Origin: UJ101 sp965262705 | GTDB taxonomy: Bacteria; Bacteroidota; Bacteroidia; Flavobacteriales; UJ101 | Reading direction: 5' to 3' | DNA length: 64,000 nucleotides | Assembly: GCA_965262705.1 (NCBI GenBank) | Contig: OZ253556.1 | Coordinates: 1,426,001 to 1,490,000, forward strand | Shown: one piece after another, positions 47,158 to 56,473 of the stretch | Numbering within the stretch: the stretch's first letter is position 1 | Layout: every line of letters starts with the position of its first letter | Translations under genes and position numbers: made by a program | The notes under the pieces: model-generated | What the model was told of the DNA's origin: nothing | What the model saw: the letters and a program-made list of their open reading frames with translations, nothing else | Database searches by the model: none

Positions 47158-47658
47158 ATGGATAAATTATTAGAACAATTTTCAATAGGGCTGTTTTTTT
47201 GGCAATCGCTTATTTTTCTATGCCTAATATTTTTATTAAGAAAATTTGCATGGAAGCCCATCTTAAAAGCAGTTAATGAGCGAGAGGAGGGGATAAAAAA
47301 CGCTATAGAATCTGCCGAAAGGGCTAAAGAAGAAATGATTGCCATCAAAGCAGATAATGAGAAAATTTTGCGTCAGGCGAGAGTAGAAAGAGAGGATATA
47401 CTAAAAGAGGCAAGGGAAATGCGTGAAAATATGATTTCCAAAGCCAGAGAAGAAGCTAAAAACATTGGAGCAAAAGAATTAGAGAATTTCAGACATGCTA
47501 TTCATCAGGAAAAAATGTCAGCGCAAACACAGCTAAAAAATGAAATAGCAAAACTTTCTATTGGAATTGCTGAAAAAGTCTTGAAAAACGAATTGCAAAA
47601 CAAAGCAAAACAAGAAGAATTAATAAACTCATTAATAAGTGAGATTCAATTAAACTAG
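47158..47658 (+). CDS. atpF: F0F1 ATP synthase subunit b
   Basis: 166 residues: one N-terminal membrane helix (about 9-29, SIGLFFWQSLIFLCLIFLLR) followed by the long charged right-handed coiled coil typical of the peripheral stalk (KAREEAKNIGAKELENF). It links F0 to the delta/alpha top of F1. It precedes atpH by nine bases. Confidence 0.95.
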   Translation: MDKLLEQFSIGLFFWQSLIFLCLIFLLRKFAWKPILKAVNEREEGIKNAIESAERAKEEMIAIKADNEKILRQARVEREDILKEAREMRENMISKAREEAKNIGAKELENFRHAIHQEKMSAQTQLKNEIAKLSIGIAEKVLKNELQNKAKQEELINSLISEIQLN

Positions 47659-47667
47659 AAAAAGTTT

Positions 47668-48225
47668 ATGCAAGATCTAAAAACAGCGAAGCGATATGCT
47701 AAAGGACTGATTTTATTCGCTAAGGAAGTAGGACAGGAAGAACGAGTTTATGAGGAAATGAATGACTTATATAAAATCATTCATGATAGTAAGGATTTAC
47801 GAACCTTTTTAATAACCCCGGCGATTGACACTAGGAAAAAACATGCCATTGTTAAGCAAATATTCAAAGATTTTTCTTCAACATCGCAGAAATTTATTGA
47901 ATTGATGATTACACATAAGCGAACGGGCTTGGTAATGACTTGTGCCGAGACCTATCGAAATCTTTATGAAGTTAACAAAAGAATAAAAGAAGTAAATATT
48001 ACTACGGCAGTTGAGGTCAGTGATGAGTTTATTGAAAAAATACTTTCTAAGATAACGAGATTAACGCAAGATCAGCAATTAAAAGTTAATAGAGTCGTTG
48101 ATAAATCAATTATAGGAGGGTTCATTGTTAAGGTAGGAGACCAGCAAATAGATAATTCTATTAAACAAAAACTAAAAAAATTAAACCAAAAATTCTCAAA
48201 TAATCACTACATTCCAAAATTGTAA
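47668..48225 (+). CDS. atpH: F0F1 ATP synthase subunit delta
   Basis: 185 residues of the OSCP/delta family: an N-terminal helical bundle (AKRYAKGLILFAKEVGQ) and a C-terminal segment with the conserved DKSIIGGFIVKVGDQQIDNSI. It joins the b stalk to the alpha subunits. It lies in the usual b-delta-alpha order. Confidence 0.95.
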   Translation: MQDLKTAKRYAKGLILFAKEVGQEERVYEEMNDLYKIIHDSKDLRTFLITPAIDTRKKHAIVKQIFKDFSSTSQKFIELMITHKRTGLVMTCAETYRNLYEVNKRIKEVNITTAVEVSDEFIEKILSKITRLTQDQQLKVNRVVDKSIIGGFIVKVGDQQIDNSIKQKLKKLNQKFSNNHYIPKL

Positions 48226-48263
48226 AAATAATTATAACTTACACTTTATATAAGTAAAAACAT

Positions 48264-49841
48264 ATGGCACAAATAAAACCTGCTGAAGTATCGGCAATCT
48301 TAAAACAACAGCTTTCCGGTTTTAAGACCGAAGGCGAGTTAAATGAAGTCGGGACTGTCTTACAAATTGGAGACGGAATTGCCCGCGTTTTTGGATTGGG
48401 AAATGCACAATATGGAGAGTTAGTTCAATTTGAAAATGGCCTGGAAGGATTGGTTCTAAACTTAGAAGAAGATAACGTGGGGGTTGTTTTGCTTGGGAGT
48501 TCAAAGGAAATCAAAGAAGGAGCTACTGTGAAAAGAACGAATCGTATCGCTTCGGTTAATGTGGGAGAAGGAATGCTCGGACGTGTAGTGGACACTCTCG
48601 GAGCACCTATTGACGGAAAAGGACCTATTCAAGGTGAAACCTATTCAATGCCATTAGAAAGGAAGGCACCAGGCGTGATTTTTCGCCAGCCTGTAAATGA
48701 GCCTTTACAAACCGGCTTAAAGGCAATAGATGCCATGATTCCTATTGGTAGAGGGCAGCGTGAATTGGTTATTGGAGACCGCCAAACCGGAAAAACCACG
48801 GTTTGTATCGACACCATCCTTAACCAAAAAGAATTTTATGACGCGGGTGAGCCGGTATATTGCATTTATGTAGCCATCGGACAAAAAGGTTCGACCGTTG
48901 CTGGAATCGTAAAAACCTTAGAAGATCACGGTGCATTAGCTTATACTACTATCGTTTCGGCAGCCGCTTCTGATCCCGCCCCTATGCAGGTATATGCTCC
49001 TATGGCGGGGGCTGCTATTGGAGAGTATTTTCGAGATACCGGACGCCCAGCATTGATTATTTATGATGATTTATCAAAACAGGCCGTTGCTTATAGGGAA
49101 ATTTCTTTATTATTAAGAAGACCTCCGGGGCGTGAGGCTTATCCGGGAGATGTTTTTTACTTACACTCACGCTTATTGGAGCGGGCTGCAAAAATTATCG
49201 GAGATGATGATATTGCAAAAGACATGAATGATTTGCCGGAAACCTTAAAAGACAAAGTAAAGGGCGGTGGTTCTTTGACTGCATTACCTATCATTGAGAC
49301 ACAGGCAGGAGATGTATCGGCTTATATCCCGACGAATGTAATTTCCATTACAGATGGGCAAATTTTCTTAGAATCTGATTTGTTTAACTCAGGGGTTCGT
49401 CCGGCAATTAATGTGGGAATTTCTGTATCTCGTGTAGGAGGATCGGCTCAGATAAAATCGATGAAGAGAGTAGCCGGGACATTAAAGTTAGATCAGGCAC
49501 AGTTTCGTGAATTAGAAGCGTTTGCCAAATTTGGCTCAGATTTAGACGCCGCAACGATGTCGGTGATTAATAAAGGAAGACGAAATGTAGAAATTTTAAA
49601 ACAAGGCGTTTCCTCACCTTTACCTGTAGAAGAGCAAATAGCGATTATTTATCTTGGAACGAAAGGAAAACTAGAGAAGGTTCCGGTAGAAAAAATAAGT
49701 GCGTTTGAATCTTCCTTCCTTGATCTAATGAGGAATAAACATCAGAATATACTGGATTTATTAAAGCAAGGCCAACTCACTGAAGAAATAACCTCTACTT
49801 TAGATAAAGTGGGAAAAGAAGCGTCTGATTCTTTTATATAA
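48264..49841 (+). CDS. atpA: F0F1 ATP synthase subunit alpha
   Basis: 525 residues, full length: beta-barrel N-terminus (VGTVLQIGDGIARVFGL), P-loop GDRQTGKTTV near 171, the PMAGAAIGEYF helix and the PAINVGISVSRVGGSAQ signature. It is the regulatory nucleotide-binding subunit of F1. In most bacteria atpG follows directly; here a decayed MITE-like repeat and then mltG on the opposite strand follow, so atpG, atpD and atpC must lie elsewhere. Confidence 0.98.
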   Translation: MAQIKPAEVSAILKQQLSGFKTEGELNEVGTVLQIGDGIARVFGLGNAQYGELVQFENGLEGLVLNLEEDNVGVVLLGSSKEIKEGATVKRTNRIASVNVGEGMLGRVVDTLGAPIDGKGPIQGETYSMPLERKAPGVIFRQPVNEPLQTGLKAIDAMIPIGRGQRELVIGDRQTGKTTVCIDTILNQKEFYDAGEPVYCIYVAIGQKGSTVAGIVKTLEDHGALAYTTIVSAAASDPAPMQVYAPMAGAAIGEYFRDTGRPALIIYDDLSKQAVAYREISLLLRRPPGREAYPGDVFYLHSRLLERAAKIIGDDDIAKDMNDLPETLKDKVKGGGSLTALPIIETQAGDVSAYIPTNVISITDGQIFLESDLFNSGVRPAINVGISVSRVGGSAQIKSMKRVAGTLKLDQAQFRELEAFAKFGSDLDAATMSVINKGRRNVEILKQGVSSPLPVEEQIAIIYLGTKGKLEKVPVEKISAFESSFLDLMRNKHQNILDLLKQGQLTEEITSTLDKVGKEASDSFI

Positions 49842-49871
49842 ACAGATGAATCTTGTAAAAAGTCAACTCGT

Positions 49872-50058
49872 ACCGGGAAAAAGCACTCTATCAACTGAAC
49901 TGCAAGTCAGCAAAGTTAAGTTCAGTGCAAGTTAATAAAATCAACGCCCGATAAAAATTAAATACTGGAGTAGGAGTAACCTTAATGGCTGTTAGGATTT
50001 TAATTTTCGGTAGCTGACACTTATCGAATTAAGGAAGCAACTTTAGGCTAAAGGTCTC
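49872..50058. repeat. Degenerate MITE-like repeat after atpA
   Basis: Has ACCGGGAAAAAGCACTC, GAACTGCAAGTCAGC, CAACGCCCGATAAAAATTAA, GGATTTTAATTTTCGGTAGC and a closing GGCTAAAGGTCTC, clearly the family but with many changes. It sits where atpG would be expected. Confidence 0.7.
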
Positions 50059-50081
50059 AAAATGCTTTTTGTAAAGATATC

Positions 50082-51110
50082 TTATTTTTTTTTATCCAAC
50101 CATTTGATGTATTTCTTTCGATTGATTTTATGTTGTGCTAGTGTCTTTGCAAAAGCATGATAACCTTTGCGCTCAACACTGGCGCACATATACAGATAAT
50201 TATGAGGAGGTGCGTTTAAAACAGCATCAACTGAAGCGGGAGAGGGAGTAACAATAGGAGCAGGAGGTAAGCCATAATTTAAATAAGTATTATAACTTGA
50301 TTTTTCTTCTAAGTGTTTATTTAGTACTCGTTTAATAATCGTGTCAAACCCTATCCTTTTTTTAACAGCATAAATAACCGTGGGGTCAGATTGCAACTTC
50401 CAGTGATATTTCAAGCGATTCAGGTATAATCTCGCTACCTCAGGACGCTCATCAGGTTTTGCCGTTTCTTTTTCTACAATTGCTGCTAAAGACATTACTT
50501 CTACTGGAGACATATTCAAGGCTTTTGCCTTTTCTATACGTTGTTCGTTCCAGAATTTATGATATTCCCTTTTCATACGCTCGACGAATTGCTTTGCGGA
50601 AGTATTCCAATGAAAATAATAAGTATTTGCTAGAAATATTTGCCGGACAGTTTCTTTGGTCAATTGGTTCTTTTTTAGAAATTCATGCTGATTAAGATAA
50701 TTGATAATTGAGGAAGAATCGGCTTCAATCTGCCGGGCTGCTTTTCCTGCTAATTGATTTACTGTCTCAATCTGATTGAGCTGTATTTTTACTTCTTCCT
50801 GATTTCCTGAGCGCAAATGGTTGATTAATTGAGGAATACTCCATCCTTTTTCTATTCTATATTTCCCTGCTTTAATTAGCGAGGGATATTTTTTTCGTTG
50901 CGCAATCCATTTGAATCCACTAATCGTATTTACAAAAGGGGTTATTTGTTTTACTACTTCGTTAAAGGAATCGTCTGAAGAAATATAGATATAACCTTGT
51001 TTTTGTGTTTTATCAAAGAGAATATAATGGATATATCGGTAGCTAATAAAACTCATTGTAACTAATAAAAGAAGCGCAAGAAAGATGAGAATTCTTAAAA
51101 ATTTTTTCAT
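50082..51110 (-). CDS. mltG: Endolytic peptidoglycan transglycosylase MltG
   Basis: 342 residues: an N-terminal membrane anchor (about 5-27), a LysM-like middle (SLIKAGKYRIEKG) and the YceG catalytic domain with the active Glu in LAAIVEKETA, followed by VARLYLNRL, LQSDPTVIYA and YNTYLNYGLPPAPI. It cuts nascent glycan strands in the periplasm and sets their length. It is convergent with the atp operon; the two are separated by repeat debris. Confidence 0.95.
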   Translation of the reverse strand: MKKFLRILIFLALLLLVTMSFISYRYIHYILFDKTQKQGYIYISSDDSFNEVVKQITPFVNTISGFKWIAQRKKYPSLIKAGKYRIEKGWSIPQLINHLRSGNQEEVKIQLNQIETVNQLAGKAARQIEADSSSIINYLNQHEFLKKNQLTKETVRQIFLANTYYFHWNTSAKQFVERMKREYHKFWNEQRIEKAKALNMSPVEVMSLAAIVEKETAKPDERPEVARLYLNRLKYHWKLQSDPTVIYAVKKRIGFDTIIKRVLNKHLEEKSSYNTYLNYGLPPAPIVTPSPASVDAVLNAPPHNYLYMCASVERKGYHAFAKTLAQHKINRKKYIKWLDKKK

Positions 51111-51150
51111 AGCAAGAACGCTTACAAGCCAGGTAAAAAATTCATTTTAA

Positions 51151-51312
51151 GAGACCCCTCAAAAAAACACTTTAGCGATATAATATAACGCCTAAAGAAC
51201 TGCAAATCAGCGTAGGCTAAAATTAAGCGCCGGAGCAACCTTTGGGTTGTGAGGATTTTAATTTTTATCATGCGTTGCATTTTATTGCTAAGTTGCTTTA
51301 TGCAAAGGTATC
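51151..51312. repeat. Degenerate MITE-like repeat upstream of mltG
   Basis: GAGACCCCTCAAAAAAACAC, GAACTGCAAATCAGCGTAGG, GCCGGAGCAACCTTTGGGTT, GAGGATTTTAATTTTTATC and TTTATGCAAAGGTATC in family order. Confidence 0.7.
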
Positions 51313-51447
51313 AATGCATTATAACGCTAAAATACAACTTATGATTGTTATAAACAACTATTTATAACCAAAAATTTGATCTTTTTATGTGAAAAGGCTA
51401 GTACTTTTTGCAAAAGAGGGATAAAAAAAGACACTACCCCATAAAGT

Positions 51448-51680
51448 GAGACCGTTGCAGAATATATAAAAAAGTATGAAAAAGAAAGCATCTAACTTCA
51501 AACAGCTTCCTTACTTCGACAGGCTCAGTAACTATCTCAAAAAATTAAAATCCTCACAACCCAAAGGTTGCTCCGGCGTTTAATTTTTATAGGGCGTTGC
51601 ATTTCGGCAAACTCAATACAAGCATTTTTTTGTTAGAGTGCATCTCGACAAGTTCAATACAAGCTTTTTGCAACGGTCTG
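51448..51680. repeat. Full-length MITE-like repeat with REP insert, TSD AAAGT
   Basis: From GAGACCGTTGCAGAATATAT to TTTTTGCAACGGTCTG, flanked by AAAGT at 51443-51447 and 51681-51685. It carries TTACTTCGACAGGCTCAGTA (REP-like) and two related CTCAATACAAGC / TTCAATACAAGC pieces, which make it about 70 bases longer than the simple copies. Confidence 0.92.
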
Positions 51681-51727
51681 AAAGTATAGATAAAATAGTT
51701 TGAAAGCTTTAGCAAAAAGCATTTTAG

Positions 51728-51783
51728 GGGGCTATTGAAAAAAGCACCCGATCAACTGCAGGTCAGCGAAGGCTAAAGGTCTC
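51728..51783. repeat. MITE-like repeat fragment
   Basis: GCTATTGAAAAAAGCACCC, AACTGCAGGTCAGCGAAGGC and TAAAGGTCTC, the end-module form of the family. The 51313-51447 gap shows no other feature. Confidence 0.55.
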
Positions 51784-51807
51784 GTTAAAAGAATAAAAAT
51801 AAAGAAT

Positions 51808-51815
51808 TACCTTTG
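51808..51815 (+). promoter_or_regulatory. -7 promoter box for the small membrane-protein pair
   Basis: TACCTTTG matches TAnnTTTG, about 56 bases before the ATG at 51872. Confidence 0.5.
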
Positions 51816-51871
51816 TATTATCGCATTTAATAGAACAATCATTCCCTAAAAGTGAATGAAAAGAAGTGATT

Positions 51872-52099
51872 ATGAATCTGAGTAATCTTAACGAAGAAGA
51901 ATACATTGAGGCAGAGGTGGTAGATCCTTCGCTTTCTTCAGAAACTGATGAGGAAAAACCATACCGTTCACCACGCAACAGCAAAAAAGGCTGTTATCTT
52001 ATCATGGGGTGCCTATTTATTTTTTTGATTGGATTAATAACTGTTTTGGGTGGGATTTTAAAATTTATATCGCGAATCATTAATGGCATTTTTGGTTAG
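51872..52099 (+). CDS. Small single-pass membrane protein with acidic N-terminus, unknown function
   Basis: 75 residues from the ATG at 51872 (a GTG two codons earlier is possible). The first 40 are acidic and probably cytoplasmic (NLNEEEYIEAEVVDPSLSSE), then basic RNSKKG, and one membrane helix (about 43-67, YLIMGCLFIFLIGLITVLGG). No known family is recognised. It has a perfect -7 box upstream and ends directly against the ATG of a second small membrane protein, so it is likely a real expressed pair. Confidence 0.6.
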   Translation: MNLSNLNEEEYIEAEVVDPSLSSETDEEKPYRSPRNSKKGCYLIMGCLFIFLIGLITVLGGILKFISRIINGIFG

Positions 52100-52282
52100 A
52101 TGAAACTTACAAAACTAAAAGAATTCAAGTTAAACTCAAGCGAAAACAACTCCCGAGAGAATAGAAAAGCGTGGAATTTATCCTGCATGATTCTTTCTTT
52201 TCTTTTTTTTATTATAATCATCGTTTTAGTTGCTATTTTTTTCAATGTAGGCAGGTATATTTTATCTTTAATTATTGCTTAG
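52100..52282 (+). CDS. Small single-pass membrane protein, unknown function
   Basis: 60 residues: a basic/polar N-terminus (KLTKLKEFKLNSSENNSRE) and one long hydrophobic helix (about 28-58, MILSFLFFIIIIVLVAIFF). It starts at the base after the stop of the preceding gene. Similar size, topology and charge order suggest the two are paralogues or a two-part complex. No family recognised. Confidence 0.55.
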   Translation: MKLTKLKEFKLNSSENNSRENRKAWNLSCMILSFLFFIIIIVLVAIFFNVGRYILSLIIA

Positions 52283-52306
52283 AGAGGGTTTTGCAAAGGT
52301 TTCCGC

Positions 52307-54139
52307 TTAGTTTTCTTTACGAATTCTCTTTTTACAGCACAATAATTCATTTGTTTTCTGCTTGATTTCTTCCATAATAGACTTCACGGTGCTTTCAGGA
52401 AGGTCTGCAATGCGGATATACATAAGCCCATCAATAACATCATTAAATTTAGGATCGACATTAAAAGAAATAATGCGCGCATTTTGCTTGATGTATTTTT
52501 TCAGTAATACCGGAAATCGTAAATTACCTGGCTCGATCTCTTCAATAAGTTTGTCAAACTTATTAATATCGGTTTCAATCGTATCAAAAATAAAGTTTTT
52601 ATCTTCTGCTTTTAATTTTACTTTATAATCTTTTTTCGGTTGAATGTATTGTGCAATAGAAGCGTCATAATAATGTGATCTCATAAATTCAATCATTACT
52701 GACTTAGAGAAATCAGAAAATCGGTTACTAATGCTTACTCCTCCCATCAAAAAACGGTATCCGGGAAATTTTAAAGTAATATGAACGATTCCTCTCCATA
52801 GTAAAAATAAGGGCATGGGGCGTCGTTGATAATCGCTGGCTACAAAAGCACGCCCCATTTCTATAGTATGAGGAAATAGAAAATGAATATCTTCATCAAA
52901 ATAGAATAAATCACTAATATAAAATCCATTTACTCCATACTTTTCATAGATTTCTTTTCCCATGCCCATGCGGTATGCCCCAACAATTTTATGCCTCTTT
53001 TTATCCCATAGAAACAAATGCCTATAGTACTCATCATAACGATCTAAATCTATTTCGCGATTAGTGCCCTCTCCTATTGACCGAAAAGTTTCTTCTCGCA
53101 GGCGGCCTATTTCTATCAAAATATTCGGGATCTGATCTGAGGATGCAAAATAAATATCATAATGTGCGTTTTCAAATAATAAGGCGCTGGTTTGTTGCAG
53201 GGTTGTTATTTCCTTCTGCAATGTTTTGCTGCAAACCGCAGGAATAATTGACTCTGCAGAAACCTTTTTTTTTCTTCTTAACTGAGGGGTTGTTATTCGT
53301 TGTTTTTTTCCTTTTGTGTAAGCACTTGCTAATATGTAGGTCTTTTTCCTAAGAAAATTCGATAAATCACTTATGTTATCAAACCGCTGTATTTCTTTTG
53401 TTAAAATAGGGTTTCCTATGCGTATTTTCACTTTTTTCTTATGTACTTTCGCTAACTCTCTTGGCAAAAGAGCTGTTCTAAAATGCTCGCATAAACTTGA
53501 TAAAGTATAAAATAATTTAGAGTTATGTGCATGAAAATAAACAGGAATAACGGGCACATTGGCTTTCTTTATAAAACGAATAGCGGATGCCTGCCATGCC
53601 CGGTCTTCTATTCGTTGTTTTTTTAGTTTAAACATGGAGACCTCTCCTGCAGGAAAAATGCCAATGGGATTCCCCTTTTTTATCTCACGCAGTGCATTTC
53701 TAATTCCTTGCAAACTTGATTTTTTATCTTTTAAATTTTCAAAAGGATTAACCGAAAACATGAAGGGGCGAAGGTTTTTTATTCTATACAATAAAAAATT
53801 AGATAATATTTTATACTCTGGTCTTGCATCGGTTAGTATTTTCATCAACAGAATACCATCTAATCCGCCTAAAGGATGATTGGAAACCGTGATAAAAGAA
53901 CCTTTTTTAGGAATTCTTTTTAAATCTTCCTCATGTATTTCATAATCCGCATTAAACTGATCCGGTAAAGCATCTAAAAAAATTTTAGGAGATAAATGAC
54001 GATGGTTAGCATAAATTTTATTCAACTTGTTAATTCCCAGCAGACGCATAATCCCACGGGCTAAAATATATCCGAGGACGCCCCATTTTTTCATCCTTAA
54101 CCCTTGTTGTATATCCTTTGCCGTAACGATCTTCTCCAT
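52307..54139 (-). CDS. olsF: Bifunctional N-/O-acyltransferase of the OlsF / GlsB-GlsA type (amino-acid lipid synthesis)
   Basis: The start at 54139 (MEKIVTAKDI, 610 residues) is preferred to 54211. Residues about 60-270 are a PlsC-like O-acyltransferase with the His/Asp pair in NHPLGGLD (H88-x5-D94, one more spacer than the classical H-x4-D) and FPAGEVS. Residues about 300-560 are an acyl-ACP-using GNAT N-acyltransferase (RLREETFRSIGEGTNREIDLD, GAYRMGMG, EMGRAFV). This order matches the fused enzymes that make ornithine, glycine or serine lipids in Flavobacteriia. The head-group amino acid is not shown by sequence. Confidence 0.82.
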   Translation of the reverse strand: MEKIVTAKDIQQGLRMKKWGVLGYILARGIMRLLGINKLNKIYANHRHLSPKIFLDALPDQFNADYEIHEEDLKRIPKKGSFITVSNHPLGGLDGILLMKILTDARPEYKILSNFLLYRIKNLRPFMFSVNPFENLKDKKSSLQGIRNALREIKKGNPIGIFPAGEVSMFKLKKQRIEDRAWQASAIRFIKKANVPVIPVYFHAHNSKLFYTLSSLCEHFRTALLPRELAKVHKKKVKIRIGNPILTKEIQRFDNISDLSNFLRKKTYILASAYTKGKKQRITTPQLRRKKKVSAESIIPAVCSKTLQKEITTLQQTSALLFENAHYDIYFASSDQIPNILIEIGRLREETFRSIGEGTNREIDLDRYDEYYRHLFLWDKKRHKIVGAYRMGMGKEIYEKYGVNGFYISDLFYFDEDIHFLFPHTIEMGRAFVASDYQRRPMPLFLLWRGIVHITLKFPGYRFLMGGVSISNRFSDFSKSVMIEFMRSHYYDASIAQYIQPKKDYKVKLKAEDKNFIFDTIETDINKFDKLIEEIEPGNLRFPVLLKKYIKQNARIISFNVDPKFNDVIDGLMYIRIADLPESTVKSIMEEIKQKTNELLCCKKRIRKEN

Positions 54140-54266
54140 AAACTTAAATTCAAACAATGAATTGTGAAATATTTTCTGCCTTCTATAATAACCCAAATAA
54201 CAACACTTCATATTGTGAAGATATTTTTATAAATGATTTACCATCATCTAAAAGGAGATATAAATC

Positions 54267-54431
54267 GAGACCATTGCAGATTACATAAAAAAGTATGAAA
54301 AAGAAAGCATCTCGCTTCAAACTGTTTCCTTCTCAAAAAATTAAAATCTTCACAACCTAAAGGTTGCTCAGGCGTTTAATTTTTATCCGGCGTTGCATTT
54401 TTTTTGCTAAAGTGCTTTTTGCCACGGTCTC
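54267..54431. repeat. Full-length MITE-like repeat, TSD AATC
   Basis: From GAGACCATTGCAGATTACAT to TTTTTGCCACGGTCTC, flanked by AATC (54263-54266 and 54432-54435). Its inner part has the CACAACCTAAAGGTTG hairpin. Confidence 0.9.
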
Positions 54432-54591
54432 AATCGAATTTTTCTACTCTATTTAATAAGCCGCCTAAGCCTAACTTTTTAATTATTTCCACTTCACAGT
54501 TTCCTACAAAGTTAAAAATTTGGTGGATATTCTATCTTATTGATAACTCCGGGTATATTCCCACATTTTTTTAAGGATGCCTCTATCATTT

Positions 54592-54746
54592 GAGACCGTT
54601 TCAGAATATATGAAAAAGAAAGTATCTAACTTCAAACTGCTTCCTTCTCAAAAAATGAAAATCCTCCACACCCAAAAGGTTGCTCTGGTATTTAATTTTT
54701 ATCGAGCGTTACATTTTTTTGTTAGCGTGCTTTTTGCAACGGTCTC
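54592..54746. repeat. Full-length MITE-like repeat, TSD ATTT
   Basis: From GAGACCGTTTCAGAATATAT to TTTTTGCAACGGTCTC, flanked by ATTT on both sides. Second copy in the 54140-54770 gap, in the same orientation as the first; the rest of the gap shows no gene. Confidence 0.9.
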
Positions 54747-54770
54747 ATTTATATCGTTTCATTGGTAATA

Positions 54771-55178
54771 TCAACACAAATCATCTAACCCTATTTTTCG
54801 TTTAAGCTCAGGCTGTTCAAACAAATGCGATACAATTTCTAATCGTTCCCATCGAAATAGACAAAGTTTGCACAGGAATAAAGGAATAAATATAAAATTA
54901 TCAATATCATAAACTCCGAAGGCATTAAACGCACCATTCCAAAGCACTACCCCAAAGCGATTTTCTTCTGCAATGGAATAAACGACAATATCTAATTCAT
55001 AAATTTCTTGTTGATTTATATCTTTTAACAAGGTGTATTCATCTATCTCGTCATATATGACTTTTCTCTTTACGGGCACTAATGAATTCCCCTTAAAGAT
55101 AAATCCGTGTGGAGTTTTATAAGCAAAGCCAATAACCTCATTTTGTAATCTAAGCCGATATTTCTTCGTCTTTAGCAT
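54771..55178 (-). CDS. YopX-like small protein
   Basis: 135 residues with the YopX-type pattern: TLLKDINQQEIYELDIVVY (compare the family's GLKDKNGKEIYEGDIV) followed by RFGVVLWNGAFNAFGVYD. The family is mostly found in phages and mobile elements and has an SH3-like barrel; its function is unknown. The start overlaps the end of pabB by 29 bases on the same strand, so it is probably translated from the pabB message. That context does not explain its role. Confidence 0.6.
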   Translation of the reverse strand: MLKTKKYRLRLQNEVIGFAYKTPHGFIFKGNSLVPVKRKVIYDEIDEYTLLKDINQQEIYELDIVVYSIAEENRFGVVLWNGAFNAFGVYDIDNFIFIPLFLCKLCLFRWERLEIVSHLFEQPELKRKIGLDDLC

Positions 55179-56469
55179 TTTTTACTTCATTTAAAGTTTG
55201 ACGAATAGCTGCTGCCTTTAGAAGGCATTCCCGATATTCATCTTCTGGCGAAGATAGCGCTGTGATGGCACCGCCAACGATTAAAGATACATATTTTTTT
55301 TGGGTGTGATAAAGTAAGGTTCTAATCATCACGCTGAAATCAAAATCACCTGTGGGTGATATATAACCCAACGCACCTGAATAAGCACCTCTTTTTTGAT
55401 CTTCAAACTGTTCGATGAACTTCATCGCGTTAACCTTGGGCGCTCCGGTCATTGACCCCATAGGAAAAACGGACTTAATAATATCAGTTGTTTTCAATCC
55501 CTTTTTTGCCTTACATTCTATAGTAGAAATAATATGATGGATAGTTTTAAAGCAGTAAATTTTACAATACTCCGATACTTTTATCGTATTTTTTTGGGCA
55601 ATTTTTGAAAAATCATTTCGGACTAAATCTACAATCATCGTATTTTCTGCATGCTCTTTAACTGAATTTTTCAAATCTGCTATCAACTGATGGTCTTTTT
55701 GTAATGACCTTCCCCGTTTTTGAGTCCCTTTTACGGGCTGGGAAATTAATGTTTCTCCTTGTTTCTTTATAAACCGTTCAGGCGAAGTAGACAGAATGCA
55801 AAAACTTTCATACTTAAAGAACGAGGCAAAAGGAGACTGCGTTTTATAGTTAAGGCGGATAAAAAGTTCAAGCGGGTTATTTATTTCTGCTTTTTCATTG
55901 TAAAATTCAATACAGTAATTGGCTTCATAAATATACCCTTTGCGAATTTTTTCAATGATTTTCTTACAATTCTTCAAGTATTTATCCTCAAAAGTTCTAC
56001 TATGTAACACAACGGGTTGCGTTTCTTCCCTACGGTAAATGGTCTTTTTCAGCTGTACGATATCCGATTCTATTTCTTTTGCGCAGTGAGGAGTATAAGA
56101 AAAGGTAACGGTATCTTCTTTTACAAAAAGAATCTTCTTAGGTTGAAAAAATAATAACTCCGGAAAATTTAGATAATCCTTAGAATTGGAAGTTAATGAT
56201 TCAATTTCATTTTTTAAATCATAAGAAAAATAACCGAATACCCAGTCATTGATTTTATTTTTAAAATCTTCTAATCTTGCAAATGCATTAGAGGTTTCGT
56301 TGAGTCGTAAGACGTTCTCCACACCTTTTGCTAGCATAAAATCAAAAGCCTCTGATTGCCCGGGATATTGATTAGAATCTAATATTAAAGTAGTAGGGTC
56401 TTCATCTGCCCATAAAAAAAAATGCTCCTTAGGTAAGGGTAATGACACTTTTTTTTCTACTCTTTTCAT
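55150..56469 (-). CDS. pabB: Aminodeoxychorismate synthase component I
   Basis: The start at 56469 (MKRVEKKVSLP, 439 residues) is chosen because a -7 box ends four bases upstream; an ATG at 56505 lies upstream of that box. The chorismate-binding domain carries QPVKGTQKRG, MIVDLVRND, GSMTGAPKVNAM, RGAYSGALGYI and VGGAI. The Lys in VKGT is the family nucleophile of aminodeoxychorismate synthase (anthranilate synthases usually have an Ala-type residue here), which favours PabB over TrpE. It makes 4-amino-4-deoxychorismate for folate. Confidence 0.9.
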   Translation of the reverse strand: MKRVEKKVSLPLPKEHFFLWADEDPTTLILDSNQYPGQSEAFDFMLAKGVENVLRLNETSNAFARLEDFKNKINDWVFGYFSYDLKNEIESLTSNSKDYLNFPELLFFQPKKILFVKEDTVTFSYTPHCAKEIESDIVQLKKTIYRREETQPVVLHSRTFEDKYLKNCKKIIEKIRKGYIYEANYCIEFYNEKAEINNPLELFIRLNYKTQSPFASFFKYESFCILSTSPERFIKKQGETLISQPVKGTQKRGRSLQKDHQLIADLKNSVKEHAENTMIVDLVRNDFSKIAQKNTIKVSEYCKIYCFKTIHHIISTIECKAKKGLKTTDIIKSVFPMGSMTGAPKVNAMKFIEQFEDQKRGAYSGALGYISPTGDFDFSVMIRTLLYHTQKKYVSLIVGGAITALSSPEDEYRECLLKAAAIRQTLNEVKNAKDEEISA

Positions 56470-56473
56470 GGCG

